Source: Gemmatimonadota bacterium (GTDB lineage: Bacteria; Gemmatimonadota; Gemmatimonadetes; Longimicrobiales; Gaopeijiaceae). From it: a DNA stretch of 64,000 nt. Below, piece after piece: positions 28,076 through 37,132 of this stretch. Made by a program: the position numbers and the translations under genes. How positions within the stretch are numbered: position 1 is the first letter of the stretch; every line of letters begins with the position of its first letter. Where the stretch lies: positions 586 through 64,585 of the forward strand of contig JAGWBQ010000006.1 of assembly GCA_021295815.1 (NCBI GenBank). Reading direction: 5' to 3'. The notes below the pieces were generated by a model that ran no database searches, was not told the origin of the DNA, and was given only the letters and a program-made list of their open reading frames with translations.

Positions 28076-29476
28076 ATGATCCCTCGCTACAAGTATCCGA
28101 TTCTCCTCTCTCTCATGCTCGTCGCGAGTGCTTGCGCCTCGGGAGGCGGCGGCAGCGCGGTCATAGGTGGAAGTGCCGGCGGCGAGAGGCCTCGTCAGAC
28201 CGAGAACACCAGAACCGCGCAACGCCTCCTCGACCAAGCTGAAGACGCCCAGGACCAAGGTGCCGCGCAGGACTACTACCAACAGGCGTTCGAAGCCGCC
28301 GGTCTGGCCATCGCCGAGGACGGGAGGAATCCGCTCGGACACCGTCAGGCGGCGCTGGCCGCGGTCGGACTCCGTGACTTCGAGATGGCCGGCATGCACT
28401 TCGATCACGCCGGCGAGCTCTGGCCGGTCTACGGCCTTGAGGATCAGGGCCTTCGGGAACAGCTCTGGATCCAGCTCTACAACGAAGCCGCACCGCTTCT
28501 AAGCAGCGGCGACTACGAGCAGGCCGCATCCGTCTTCGAGGACGCCCACGCCATCTACAAGCAGCGCCCCGAGGTCATGGTCCGTCTCGCTCAGATCTAC
28601 GGTCAGATTTCCGAAGCCGATCGGTCGATCGAGCTCATCGCCGAGGCGCAAGCCTTCACGGTAACGGAAGACTACATGAACGCCGACTCGACGATGCAGG
28701 CCGGCTGGGACGAGCTCATCGCGGACCTGCCCGTTTTGAGGGCGCAGGTTCTGGCCACGGCGGGTCGCAACGAGGAGGCGGTGGAAGCCTACCAGGCGCT
28801 GATCGCGGAAGACCCCGGCAACAAGACGGTGATCCTCAACCTGGCAGGGCTGCTGATCGAGATCGACAACGACGCGGAGGCCTTCCGGCTCTATGACGAA
28901 CTCATGGCGAGCGACACCGAGCTCGAATCGCTCGATTTCTATCGCATGGGCGTCGGTTACTACAACGGCGACGACAATGCCGGAGCGATCGAGGCCTTCG
29001 GACGCACGGTCGAGATGAACCCTTTCGACCGGGACGCTCTCGAGATGTTGTCCAGGACGCTGGCGACCGACTCTCTCTACGAGCAGGTGATTCCGGCGGT
29101 CGAGCGATGGCTCGAACTCGACCCTGAGAGCGCAGTCGCGCTTCTGATCCGCGCGCAGTCGCTGAACGCTCTGGACATGGTGGATCAGCTCCGGGCCGCG
29201 GCGGACCGGATGCAGGAACAGCCCTTCGACGTGGCCGATCTCCGCCTGACCAGATACTCCGACGGCGGAGCTCGAGTAGCCGGATCGGTCGGCAACCGTT
29301 CGATGAATCAGGGCGACACGGTCACGCTCATCTTCACCTTCTACGGCGAAGACGGAGGCGTGCTTGGCGAGGTGGAGGAAATGGTGCAGCTTGCGGCGGT
29401 CGAGCGGAGGTCCACGTTCATCTTCGAATTCGACTCCGCTGACCAGGTCGCCGGCTACGGATATCGAATAGGATAG
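28076..29476 (+). CDS. TPR-repeat lipoprotein
   Basis: The 466 residues begin with a lipoprotein-type signal (LLSLMLVASAC, with the candidate lipid-modified Cys20) and a Gly/Ser linker. At least six tetratricopeptide-like helical pairs follow (for example AGRNEEAVEAYQALIAEDPGN, NAGAIEAFGRTVEMNPFD). The last ~90 residues form a beta-rich domain (VTLIFTFYGEDGGVLGEVEE) resembling an FxLYD-type or immunoglobulin-like fold. It is probably a periplasmic scaffold attached to a membrane. The start at ATG 28076 gives a clean signal peptide; an earlier in-frame GTG at 28034 would bury it. Confidence 0.72.
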   Translation: MIPRYKYPILLSLMLVASACASGGGGSAVIGGSAGGERPRQTENTRTAQRLLDQAEDAQDQGAAQDYYQQAFEAAGLAIAEDGRNPLGHRQAALAAVGLRDFEMAGMHFDHAGELWPVYGLEDQGLREQLWIQLYNEAAPLLSSGDYEQAASVFEDAHAIYKQRPEVMVRLAQIYGQISEADRSIELIAEAQAFTVTEDYMNADSTMQAGWDELIADLPVLRAQVLATAGRNEEAVEAYQALIAEDPGNKTVILNLAGLLIEIDNDAEAFRLYDELMASDTELESLDFYRMGVGYYNGDDNAGAIEAFGRTVEMNPFDRDALEMLSRTLATDSLYEQVIPAVERWLELDPESAVALLIRAQSLNALDMVDQLRAAADRMQEQPFDVADLRLTRYSDGGARVAGSVGNRSMNQGDTVTLIFTFYGEDGGVLGEVEEMVQLAAVERRSTFIFEFDSADQVAGYGYRIG

Positions 29477-29546
29477 ACCGGCGGGACGAAAGGCATATGG
29501 AGAGCCCGGACCTTCCCGGCCGGGCTCCTCCTGCTGAACGGACCAT

Positions 29547-29619
29547 GCGGGAGTAGCTCAGCCGGTAGAGCATCAGCTTCCCAAGCTGAGGGTCGCGGGT
29601 TCGAGTCCCGTCTCCCGCT
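29547..29619 (+). tRNA. tRNA-Gly (anticodon CCC)
   Basis: A full cloverleaf can be drawn. The acceptor GCGGGAG (29547-29553) pairs with CTCCCGC (29612-29618), the anticodon arm TCAGC-TTCCCAA-GCTGA exposes CCC, and the T arm contains GGTTCGAGTCC. The discriminator base is T, as usual for tRNA-Gly. CCA is not encoded. It stands alone between the TPR lipoprotein and the convergent M23 peptidase gene. Confidence 0.95.
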
Positions 29620-29623
29620 TAGA

Positions 29624-29667
29624 AGAGGGGCTCCCGCGGATTCGCGTTTCCGGTGGGGCCCCTTTCG
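29624..29667 (+). terminator. Possible terminator after tRNA-Gly
   Basis: AGGGGC (29626-29631) pairs with GCCCCT (29658-29663), followed by TTT. The loop is about 26 bases, longer than ideal. It separates the tRNA gene from the minus-strand peptidase gene ending at 29686. Confidence 0.4.
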
Positions 29668-29685
29668 CGTTTCAGGCCCCGTCGG

Positions 29686-30900
29686 TCAGCCCGAACCGCC
29701 TGCGACCGGGACCGGCGCGGTCGCTTCCGTTCCGAGTTCGAGAAAATCCTCCGCCAGGTAACCCCTCAGCCCGGTCCCGAGCTCGATAAGGTACGAGGAA
29801 CGTCCGCGGTCCGCCGCGCCGGCGAGCACCCTAGCGATTTCGTTCGCCTCCGCAGTGCCCACCACGGGCCCGGAAGGCGTCGCGCGGAGATTGATACCGT
29901 CGGTGGTAATTCGTCCCCAGCCTCCCAGAAGGGTGCGGTCGGGCTGAGCCTCGACCTCCCCCGACGGGCGTGCCAGAAACGGCATGGGGTCGGTCGGACC
30001 GCGGTCCGGACCGCGACCTCGTCGGTAGAGCCCGAAGTGGAGGTGCGGCGGAGTGGTGCGCGCGTTACCGGAGTTGCCTACGAAGCCCAAGGTGTCTCCG
30101 GGTTCAACCCACTCGTCGTTTCCGACCGCCCAGCCGTCGAGGTGCGCGTAGTAGACCCGGGCCTGCCTTACCGAATCGCGGACCCAGACCACCTTGCCGC
30201 CGATATCGGTTTCGCGCACTCCGTAAGTCTCTCCTGCGGACGCGGCCAGAACGGGGGTTCCGCGCCGCGCGAAGATGTCTACTCCGTGGTGGCGCCGGCG
30301 CCCGGCGTCCCTATCGTCTCCGAAGAAGCTCAAGATCGATCCGACGTCCGAGCCCCCGACGGGGAAGGCGAGCTGAGCTTCTTGACCGAGCTCCACGGTG
30401 AAATAGCCTCCACGCAGGAGCTCCGGCTGCACCCGGATCACGAACTCGCCGCCCCTCCAGGGTTCGTACTCGTACGACCAGGGAACCGAATCGACGCTCT
30501 CGATCGGACGATGCGGGTCTTCTTCGTTCTCTGGGACTCGGAAGAGGTCGACGAAGACGCGGGCGGCTTCTCCGCCGTCGCTCTCGGAGGTTCTCACCGA
30601 CACGGTGAGTTTGCGTCCTCGTTCCAGGGTGACCCGGTAGGCGGCGGCTCGCGGCTCAGCCGGCATCACGAAGGTCTCCTCGCTGAAGGGAAGGGTGACC
30701 TCGACCGGAGATTCGAGAGCCGCTTCGCCGGCGTCGCTCCAGTCCCTGGCCAGCGCGGCGTCCGCCAATCCCGCCATTTCCAGCGACCCGAGATAACGCT
30801 CCCTGGGAGTGGCGTCTCGAAACGAATCGCTCACCTGCTCTAACGACTCGCAGCCCGATATCGCAAGAAGCGAGATCGCAACGGTTATATTTCTCGTCAT
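29686..30900 (-). CDS. M23 (LytM) peptidase lipoprotein with C-terminal SH3-like domain
   Basis: It is probably a periplasmic murein endopeptidase or amidase activator. The 404 residues start at ATG 30900 with a lipoprotein signal (VAISLLAISGC, Cys17). A beta-sandwich pre-peptidase-like region (about 60-190) precedes the M23 core: HHGVDIFARRGTPV (HxxxD zinc ligands, about 233) and HLHFGLY (HxH, about 317). The last ~65 residues look like a bacterial SH3 domain (GINLRATPSGPVVG). Both zinc motifs are intact, so it is probably enzymatically active rather than an EnvC/NlpD-like activator. It is transcribed divergently from the DUF512 gene across about 100 bases. Confidence 0.85.
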   Translation of the reverse strand: MTRNITVAISLLAISGCESLEQVSDSFRDATPRERYLGSLEMAGLADAALARDWSDAGEAALESPVEVTLPFSEETFVMPAEPRAAAYRVTLERGRKLTVSVRTSESDGGEAARVFVDLFRVPENEEDPHRPIESVDSVPWSYEYEPWRGGEFVIRVQPELLRGGYFTVELGQEAQLAFPVGGSDVGSILSFFGDDRDAGRRRHHGVDIFARRGTPVLAASAGETYGVRETDIGGKVVWVRDSVRQARVYYAHLDGWAVGNDEWVEPGDTLGFVGNSGNARTTPPHLHFGLYRRGRGPDRGPTDPMPFLARPSGEVEAQPDRTLLGGWGRITTDGINLRATPSGPVVGTAEANEIARVLAGAADRGRSSYLIELGTGLRGYLAEDFLELGTEATAPVPVAGGSG

Positions 30901-31000
30901 CGATGCTCGGCGGTCCCGCGACCTGCGCCCGACGCCGAGCACGGTCCGCCGGCCCGGAGCTCGCGGGAAACAAAAGGACTCGGGGGTAAACGGCCAGGCC

Positions 31001-32305
31001 ATGGTCAGAGTTGCAGAGATAGAGGTTGGCAGCCCCGCCGAAGGCCTGGGGCTCGAGATCGGCTCCCGCATAGTGCGGATCAACGGCGAGCGCGTCCGTG
31101 ACAACATCGACCTGACCTACCTACTCGCCGACTCCGAACTTGCGATCGAGAGCGAGTCGCCTGGTGGCCTGCTCTCGCTTCACGAGGTCGTGCGCGAGGC
31201 CGGAAGATCCTTCGGCATAGTGCCGCAACCCGACACGGTGCGCGAGTGCGCGAACGAATGCGTATTCTGTTTCATCGACGGAAATCCGACGGACGCGAGG
31301 GGCTCTCTTTCCCTGAGGGATGACGACTTTCGGCTCTCGTTCACTTACGGATCGTACGTGACCCTTACGAACGTAGGCCCGAAGGGGCTGAGTCGCCTGG
31401 TGGAGCAGGGTATCTCCCCGCTCTACGTGAGCGTACACGCGACCGAGCCCAAGGTGCGCGAGAGGCTTCTGGTGAATCGACGCGCCGGGCTCATCATGAA
31501 CCAGCTTCGGGAGCTCGCCGACGGGGGAGTTGACGTGCACGCCCAGGTCGTCCTCTGCCCGGGCTGGAACGACGGCCGTCACCTGGAGCGCACGGTCGAG
31601 GACCTCTGGGGCCTCGGGGAGTCGGTCCTCTCGCTCTCCGTGGTGCCGGTGGGGCTCACGCGCTACAATCTGAACAGGCCGGTGCGGCTGCTCACGCCTG
31701 CGGAGGCGGGGGCGGCGATCGACCGGGTCTCAGTTGCGAGGGAGAGCGCCATCCGCGAGCGCGGCTTCGGCTGGTGCTACGCTGCGGACGAGCTCTTTCT
31801 CATCGCCGGAAGGGGCGTCCCGGAAGCGGCCTACTACGACGACTGGCCTTTGGAAGAGAACGGCGTCGGCGCGCTCCGCCTCTTTCTAGATGACTTCGAC
31901 CGCATGCGCGCCCTTCCGCAGCTTGGCGGCGGGCGGCTTCGGCTCGTGACCGGCAAGTCGATGGCGCCGTTTCTGCGGGGATGCGCTCCCGTACTGGCTC
32001 GCTCGACCTCGGCGGAGGTCGAGGTGGTCGAGGTCGCCAATCGCTACTTCGGCGAGACCGTGACCATAGCCGGGCTTCTGGGAGGGCGCGACATCCTCGA
32101 GGCTCTCGGTGCCGGCGAAGGCTGCGGGGACGTTACGCGAACCGGCGCCGTGCGGGACCGCGAGATCGTCGTCCTGCCCGCCGATTCGCTCAACGCCGCC
32201 GATCGTTTCATCGACGATCTGCCGCTCGAGGAGTTCATCGCCCGACTCGGTGCGGCGGAGGTCCGGCGGGGCAGGCTGCTCTCTTCGGCGCTGGCGGCAA
32301 ACTGA
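31001..32305 (+). CDS. PDZ / radical SAM / DUF512 protein
   Basis: The 434 residues contain an N-terminal PDZ-like domain (GSPAEGLGLEIGSRIVRINGE, about 8-60), a radical-SAM-like CxxxCxxC iron-sulfur motif (ECANECVFCF, about 78-87), and a C-terminal DUF512 region (about 210-420; AADELFLIAGRGVPEAAYYDDW and LRLVTGKSMAPFL). The activity is unknown. In clostridia the same family sits directly before der, as it does here, so a link to ribosome assembly is a reasonable inference. The ATG at 31001 is used; the longer frame upstream overlaps the divergent peptidase gene. Confidence 0.85.
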   Translation: MVRVAEIEVGSPAEGLGLEIGSRIVRINGERVRDNIDLTYLLADSELAIESESPGGLLSLHEVVREAGRSFGIVPQPDTVRECANECVFCFIDGNPTDARGSLSLRDDDFRLSFTYGSYVTLTNVGPKGLSRLVEQGISPLYVSVHATEPKVRERLLVNRRAGLIMNQLRELADGGVDVHAQVVLCPGWNDGRHLERTVEDLWGLGESVLSLSVVPVGLTRYNLNRPVRLLTPAEAGAAIDRVSVARESAIRERGFGWCYAADELFLIAGRGVPEAAYYDDWPLEENGVGALRLFLDDFDRMRALPQLGGGRLRLVTGKSMAPFLRGCAPVLARSTSAEVEVVEVANRYFGETVTIAGLLGGRDILEALGAGEGCGDVTRTGAVRDREIVVLPADSLNAADRFIDDLPLEEFIARLGAAEVRRGRLLSSALAAN

Positions 32306-33681
32306 TGGCGCACCTCCCGACCGTAGCCATCGTCGGCCGACCCAACGTGGGCAAATCCACCCTCTTCAACAGGGTCCTGGCGAAACGGCTCGCGATCGTC
32401 GACGATCGGCCAGGAGTTACCCGCGACCGCCTCTTCGCTCGCGCCGAGTGGGCGGGGAAGCGCTTTCTGCTCGTCGACACGGGCGGAATCGTCGAGGCGA
32501 GCTCCGATTCGATCGTGCGTTACGTTCGTCGCCAGGCCCTCACGGCGGTCGAAGAGGCCGACACGATCATACTCGTCGTCGATTCCAAGGCGGGAGTTCA
32601 TCCCCTCGACGCGCATGTGGCCGAGATTCTGCGTCGCGACGGGCGCGCCGTGATTCTGGCCGCGAACAAGCTCGACAACCTCCCCTTCGATCACTCCCAC
32701 CAGGTGTTCTGGGAGCTGGGAGTCGGCGAACCCGTCGGAGTGAGCGCTCTTTCGGGAAAGGGCTCGGGCGACCTTCTCGACCGGGTGGTGGAGGAGCTGC
32801 CGGTTGTTCCGGAGCCCCAGGAGGGCGAGGGAATCGTACGGATCGCCGTCGTCGGTCGTCCGAACGTCGGCAAGTCCAGTCTGGTGAACCGCATTCTCGG
32901 CGAGGACAGAGCCGTGGTCTCGGACAAACCCGGTACGACACGGGATCCCGTCGACTCGCGTTTCCGCCACCACGGACGTACGCTGGTCTTCGTCGACACC
33001 GCCGGGCTCCGTCGCAAGGCCAAGGTGAAGGACGATCTCGAGTTCTACTCCGCGGTGCGCACCGAAAGGGTCGTCCACGACTCGGACGTGTGCGTGGTCA
33101 TGACCGACGACGCCGATCCCCTCGCCGCCCAGGACGTGCGGGTGCTCCGGATGGCGTGGGACGCCGGCAAGGGCGTGATCCTGATCGTGAACAAGTGGGA
33201 TCTCGTCGAGAAGGACACCATGACCGCCCCGCGAATCGAGCGGGAAATGTGCGAACGCGCCCCCTTCCTCAAAGCCGCTCCCGTCGTCTTCGCCTCGGCT
33301 CTGACCGGGCAGCGCGCTCGCCGATGCCTCGATCTCGCTCTGGAGGTCGATGCCGAGCGCGGCAAGCGGATCGCGACTAGCGAGGTAAACGAGGTATTGG
33401 AGGTGCTCGTGGGCCGTCAGCCGCCGCCGGTGCACAGGGGCCGGCACGTCAAGATCCGCTACGCGGCGCAGGTTTCGATTCGGCCTCCCACCTTCGCGGT
33501 CTTCGCAAATTACCCGGGGGCGATTCCCGACCACTACGTCCGTTACCTGAAGAACGGCTTCCGAGCGGCGTGGCCGTTCCGAGGCAGCGCCATTCGCGTC
33601 CGCCTGCGTGACGGCAGGCGCAGACGGGCTCGAACCGGCGTCGAGCACGGCGGACGTGCCTTGGAACGAGGAACGAAGTGA
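32305..33681 (+). CDS. der: Der (EngA): tandem-domain ribosome assembly GTPase
   Basis: Der is needed for 50S subunit maturation. The 458 residues have two G domains: the first with GRPNVGKST (residue 10), DTGG and NKLD, the second with GRPNVGKSS (about residue 184), DTAGLRRKAKVK and NKWD. A KH-like C-terminal domain follows (about 355-440). The ATG overlaps the TGA of the upstream gene by one base, and plsY overlaps the end by 4 bases. Confidence 0.95.
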   Translation: MAHLPTVAIVGRPNVGKSTLFNRVLAKRLAIVDDRPGVTRDRLFARAEWAGKRFLLVDTGGIVEASSDSIVRYVRRQALTAVEEADTIILVVDSKAGVHPLDAHVAEILRRDGRAVILAANKLDNLPFDHSHQVFWELGVGEPVGVSALSGKGSGDLLDRVVEELPVVPEPQEGEGIVRIAVVGRPNVGKSSLVNRILGEDRAVVSDKPGTTRDPVDSRFRHHGRTLVFVDTAGLRRKAKVKDDLEFYSAVRTERVVHDSDVCVVMTDDADPLAAQDVRVLRMAWDAGKGVILIVNKWDLVEKDTMTAPRIEREMCERAPFLKAAPVVFASALTGQRARRCLDLALEVDAERGKRIATSEVNEVLEVLVGRQPPPVHRGRHVKIRYAAQVSIRPPTFAVFANYPGAIPDHYVRYLKNGFRAAWPFRGSAIRVRLRDGRRRRARTGVEHGGRALERGTK

Positions 33682-34343
33682 CCTGGATCGCACCGGTCGG
33701 AATCGTACTGCTGGCCTATCTTGTGGGATCGATTCCAGCCAGCTACATCGCCGGAAGACTCGCCCGGGGCATCGACCTGCGGGACCACGGGTCGGGCAAC
33801 CTCGGCGCGACCAACGTGGTTCGGGTGCTCGGCTGGGCCTGGGCGATTCCCACGGCTCTCTTCGACATCGCCAAAGGTTTCGCGCCTGCATGGTTCGCGA
33901 CTTCACTGCTCGGGATCGCCGGCGTCGAGTCGGGGGGAGGAACCCCCGAGGCATGGACCCTCGCCATCGGGCTCGCCGCCGTTCTTGGTCACGTCTTCTC
34001 GATCTGGGTCGGATTCCGGGGCGGGAAGGGGATCGCCACCGCCCTGGGCGTCTTCCTGGCTCTCTCTCCCCTCGGCGTGGGCGGTGCGGCTCTGGTCTGG
34101 GTCGCGCTCGTGCTGACGACCCGTTACGTCTCCGCAGGATCGATCTCCGCAGTCGTCTCGCTTCCGTTCTTCGTCTACTGGGCGGAGGGCGGCTTCGACC
34201 CCGCGACCGGCGCTCCCGGTCTGATCGGCCCCCTAGGTCTCGCCGTCCTCGTCGCCGTCCTCGGGACCTGGGCACATCGGGCCAACATCGGACGCCTGCT
34301 CAACGGCACCGAGAACCGTTTCAGTAAGCGGAAGGCAACTTGA
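33678..34343 (+). CDS. plsY: PlsY: acyl-phosphate glycerol-3-phosphate acyltransferase
   Basis: This membrane acyltransferase makes lysophosphatidate from acyl phosphate. The 221 residues contain about five hydrophobic helices and the family motifs GSIPASYIAGR, DHGSGNLGATNVVRVLG (about 37) and GHVFSIWVGFRGGKGIAT (about 104). It is encoded between der and gpsA, so the enzyme and the supplier of its substrate (GpsA) are adjacent. The GTG start overlaps der (GTGA). Confidence 0.94.
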   Translation: MTWIAPVGIVLLAYLVGSIPASYIAGRLARGIDLRDHGSGNLGATNVVRVLGWAWAIPTALFDIAKGFAPAWFATSLLGIAGVESGGGTPEAWTLAIGLAAVLGHVFSIWVGFRGGKGIATALGVFLALSPLGVGGAALVWVALVLTTRYVSAGSISAVVSLPFFVYWAEGGFDPATGAPGLIGPLGLAVLVAVLGTWAHRANIGRLLNGTENRFSKRKAT

Positions 34344-35347
34344 ACCCAAACACCGAAAGCGTCACCGTGCTGGGAGCGGGAGCCTGGGGAACGGCTCTCG
34401 CCGACCTGATGGCTCGCTCCGGCCACAAGGTGCGCGTGTGGTGCTACGAGGAGGAGGTGGCTCGCTCGATCAACCGAGATCGCACCTGCGAATACCTGCC
34501 CGATGTGGAGCTCGGTGCGATGGAGGCGTTTTCGGAGTTCGAGCCGGCCCTTCGAGGGGCCGATCTGGTTGTGTCCGCCGTGCCTTGCCAGTTCGTTCGG
34601 GGCGTGCTGGAGAGGGCGGCGGTCCATCTCTCGCCGGCTGCCCGGATAGTCGGTGCGTCCAAGGGCATCGAACTCTCGACCCAGCTTCGCATGAGCGAGC
34701 TTTTTTCGTCGACGCTCACCCCGGCTAGGCACGACTTCGCCGTCATCTCCGGCCCGTCTTTCGCCGCCGAGGTAGCCTCCGGGACGCCCACGGCGGTGGT
34801 CGTCGCCTCCGAGTCGACGGAGCTCGCGGCGCGCATCCAGCGTTCCATGCAGACAAATCGCTTTCGGGTCTATACCAGCACCGACGTCGTCGGTGTCGAA
34901 CTGGCCGGCGCTCTCAAGAACGTGATCGCCATCGCAGCCGGGATCGTCGTCGGGCTCGGATACGGTCACAATACCATGGCCGCTCTCGTATCGCGCGGTC
35001 TGGCCGAGATCACGAGGCTCGGAGTGTCGATGGGAGCGGATGCCGCTACCTTTGCCGGACTCGCCGGCATGGGTGATCTGCTCCTGACCTGCACTGGTCC
35101 GCTGAGCCGGAATCGCGGCGTGGGGGTACGACTCGGGGAAGGGGAGTCGCTCGCCGCGATCACCGCAGAGATGAAGTCCGTGGCCGAGGGAGTACGAACC
35201 GTGGAGGCCGTCGTCGAACTGGCGGCTCGCCAGGGCGTCGAGATGCCCATCTCCGAACAGGTCCACCGGGTGGCTCATCGAGGACGGGCTCCGGCGGCGG
35301 CTCTCGATACCCTTATGGAGCGATCCCCGCGCCCGGAGGAATGGTAG
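34340..35347 (+). CDS. gpsA: GpsA: NAD(P)-dependent glycerol-3-phosphate dehydrogenase
   Basis: It reduces dihydroxyacetone phosphate to sn-glycerol-3-phosphate for phospholipids. The 335 residues show the Rossmann motif VTVLGAGAWGTALA (residue 8), the catalytic Lys within ELAGALKNVIAIAAGI (about 190), and GLAGMGDLLLTCTGPLSRNR (about 240). The TTG start overlaps the plsY stop by 4 bases. Confidence 0.95.
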   Translation: MNPNTESVTVLGAGAWGTALADLMARSGHKVRVWCYEEEVARSINRDRTCEYLPDVELGAMEAFSEFEPALRGADLVVSAVPCQFVRGVLERAAVHLSPAARIVGASKGIELSTQLRMSELFSSTLTPARHDFAVISGPSFAAEVASGTPTAVVVASESTELAARIQRSMQTNRFRVYTSTDVVGVELAGALKNVIAIAAGIVVGLGYGHNTMAALVSRGLAEITRLGVSMGADAATFAGLAGMGDLLLTCTGPLSRNRGVGVRLGEGESLAAITAEMKSVAEGVRTVEAVVELAARQGVEMPISEQVHRVAHRGRAPAAALDTLMERSPRPEEW

Positions 35348-35350
35348 GAA

Positions 35351-35701
35351 ATGACCGAAACGAAGCCTCGGAAGGTCTACTACTCGATAGGAGAGGTTTG
35401 CGAGCTCGTCGGTGTCAAGGCGCACGTTCTTCGGTACTGGGAGACCCAGTTTCCCGAGATACGTCCCATGAAGAACCGGCAAAAGCACCGAATTTACAAG
35501 GTGCAGGAAATTTACCTGGTGATCTTCGTCAAGCGCCTTCTCTACACCGAAAAACGCACCATGGACGATGTAAGAGGGATCATAGCGGGCACGCGGGATC
35601 CGGCGAGCGCCTCCAAGGTGAGCGCCGCCGTGAAATCCGGCCTGATCGAGGCGATCCGGGAAGATCTGGCTGCGGCGCTCGATCAGACGCACGCCCGGTA
35701 G
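35351..35701 (+). CDS. MerR-family transcriptional regulator
   Basis: The 116 residues carry a winged helix-turn-helix at the N terminus (YYSIGEVCELVGVKAHVLRYWE, about 10-31), then RPMKNRQKHRIY (the wing) and a short helical dimerisation region. No metal-binding Cys pair or C-terminal ligand domain is present, so the inducer is unknown. It lies 3 bases after gpsA and 11 bases before surE, inside the operon, and could regulate it. Confidence 0.85.
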   Translation: MTETKPRKVYYSIGEVCELVGVKAHVLRYWETQFPEIRPMKNRQKHRIYKVQEIYLVIFVKRLLYTEKRTMDDVRGIIAGTRDPASASKVSAAVKSGLIEAIREDLAAALDQTHAR

Positions 35702-35712
35702 GGTACCCCGGT

Positions 35713-36471
35713 GTGAAGATCCTGGTCACCAACGACGACGGCTACACGTCGCGCGGTATCCGAACGTTGGCGCGAGCGGCGAGCCGCCTGGGCGAGGTCA
35801 GCGTGGTCGCCCCGGACGGAGAGCAGAGCACGACGTCCCACGCCCTCACCCTGCATCGACCGATCCGGGTGAGCAGGCCCGCAGCGGGTTGGTGGGCGGT
35901 CGGCGGCACTCCGGTCGACAGCGTGATCCTAGGAATGACCGAGTTCATGGAAAGCCCGCCGGACCTCTGTCTCTCCGGGATCAACCGGGGACCCAACATG
36001 GGCGAGGACGTGCTCTATTCCGGCACGGTGTCGGCGGCGATGGAGGCGACCATCAACGACATCAGAGCGGTCGCGGTCTCCCACGGCGCCCGCACCGGTC
36101 ACGAGCTCTTCGACGACGTGGAGGGCTGGGAGGAGATCGTCTACCGGCTGCTCGCCGCCATCGTGGCCCGGGAGGAGCTCCCCGGCACGCTCATCAATGT
36201 CAACCTCCCCCCCGTCCCGCCCTCCGAAGTCCGAGGGTGCAGGGTGACCGAGCTCGGTCGCCGCCGATACGAGGGCTCGATCCGACGGCTGGATGATCCG
36301 TCGGGGGGCGAACTCTACCAGTTGGGCGGAGGCGAGCTGCACTGGGATCACGACGAGGCCTCGGACTTCTGCGCCCTGGACGAGGGGTATATTTCGGTGA
36401 GCCCCGTCCACCTGAGCCTGACCGATCATGAGATCACCGAGGAGATCAAGGGATGGGATCTGAGCCTGTAG
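35713..36471 (+). CDS. surE: SurE: 5'/3'-nucleotidase
   Basis: This is a metal-dependent nucleoside monophosphatase. The 252 residues begin with the metal-binding ILVTNDDGYTSRGI. They continue with APDGEQSTTSHALTL (about 37), GGTPVDSVILG (about 62), and SGINRGPNMGEDVLYSGTVSAA (about 88), which are the SurE blocks. GTG 35713 is chosen because it places VKILVTNDDG at the N terminus as in other SurE proteins; an upstream in-frame reading would run through the MerR gene. The end overlaps pcm by 19 bases, the common surE-pcm pairing. Confidence 0.94.
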   Translation: MKILVTNDDGYTSRGIRTLARAASRLGEVSVVAPDGEQSTTSHALTLHRPIRVSRPAAGWWAVGGTPVDSVILGMTEFMESPPDLCLSGINRGPNMGEDVLYSGTVSAAMEATINDIRAVAVSHGARTGHELFDDVEGWEEIVYRLLAAIVAREELPGTLINVNLPPVPPSEVRGCRVTELGRRRYEGSIRRLDDPSGGELYQLGGGELHWDHDEASDFCALDEGYISVSPVHLSLTDHEITEEIKGWDLSL

Positions 36472-37121
36472 GCGACCACCGTTTCGCCGGAGCGCGCGGG
36501 CGTCTGATCGAGAGGATCCGAGCAATGGGCGTCGAGGATCTCGACATTCTCCGGCTCTTCGACGACACCCCCCGCCACCTCTTCCTTCCGGAAGCGATGT
36601 GGCCGCGGGCCTACCTCGACAGCGCGGTGCCCATCGGCTTCGGGCAGACGGCCTCGCAGCCTTCGCTCCAGGCGTTCTACCTCTCGCTGCTCGCCCCCGG
36701 CCGGGAAGACAAGGTGCTGGAGATCGGGACCGGCAGCGGTTTCCTGACCGCCCTCCTCGCCGGCATGGCCCACCGGGTCTACTCCATCGAACGGGTGCGC
36801 GATCTCTCCAGAAGAGCCCGTCGCGCCCTTGATCGGATCGGTGTGAGCAACGCCGCTCTGATCGTGGGGGACGGCACCATCGGCTGGCGCAAGTACGAGC
36901 CCTTCGAGGTGATCGTGGTTTCCGCCGGTTCGCCCTCGGTGCCCCAGGCGCTCGTGGATCAGTTGGCCGACGGCGGACGCATGCTGATCCCGGTGGGAAC
37001 CAAACAGGGCCAGGAGCTCGTGATGGTGAGGCGGACGGGCGGAGCGGTACGGGAGGAGGTTGTGAGGGACGCGGTCCGCTTCGTCCCGCTCAAGGGCGAG
37101 TTCGGCTGGCGCGAGAAGTAG
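36453..37121 (+). CDS. pcm: Protein-L-isoaspartate O-methyltransferase
   Basis: It repairs isoaspartyl damage using SAM. The 222 residues include PRHLFLPEAMWPRAYLDSAVP, GQTASQPSLQAFYL (the QTIS-type substrate loop with A for I), the SAM-binding VLEIGTGSGFLTALLA (about 89), and AGSPSVPQALVDQLADGGRML. It overlaps surE and is followed 11 bases later by the YqaA-like gene. Confidence 0.92.
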   Translation: MGSEPVGDHRFAGARGRLIERIRAMGVEDLDILRLFDDTPRHLFLPEAMWPRAYLDSAVPIGFGQTASQPSLQAFYLSLLAPGREDKVLEIGTGSGFLTALLAGMAHRVYSIERVRDLSRRARRALDRIGVSNAALIVGDGTIGWRKYEPFEVIVVSAGSPSVPQALVDQLADGGRMLIPVGTKQGQELVMVRRTGGAVREEVVRDAVRFVPLKGEFGWREK

Positions 37122-37132
37122 GCGCACCGGAC

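Noticed and set aside
29653-30843. Long plus-strand open frame opposite the M23 peptidase gene
   Set aside because: The minus strand encodes a complete M23 peptidase with intact zinc motifs and a lipoprotein signal.
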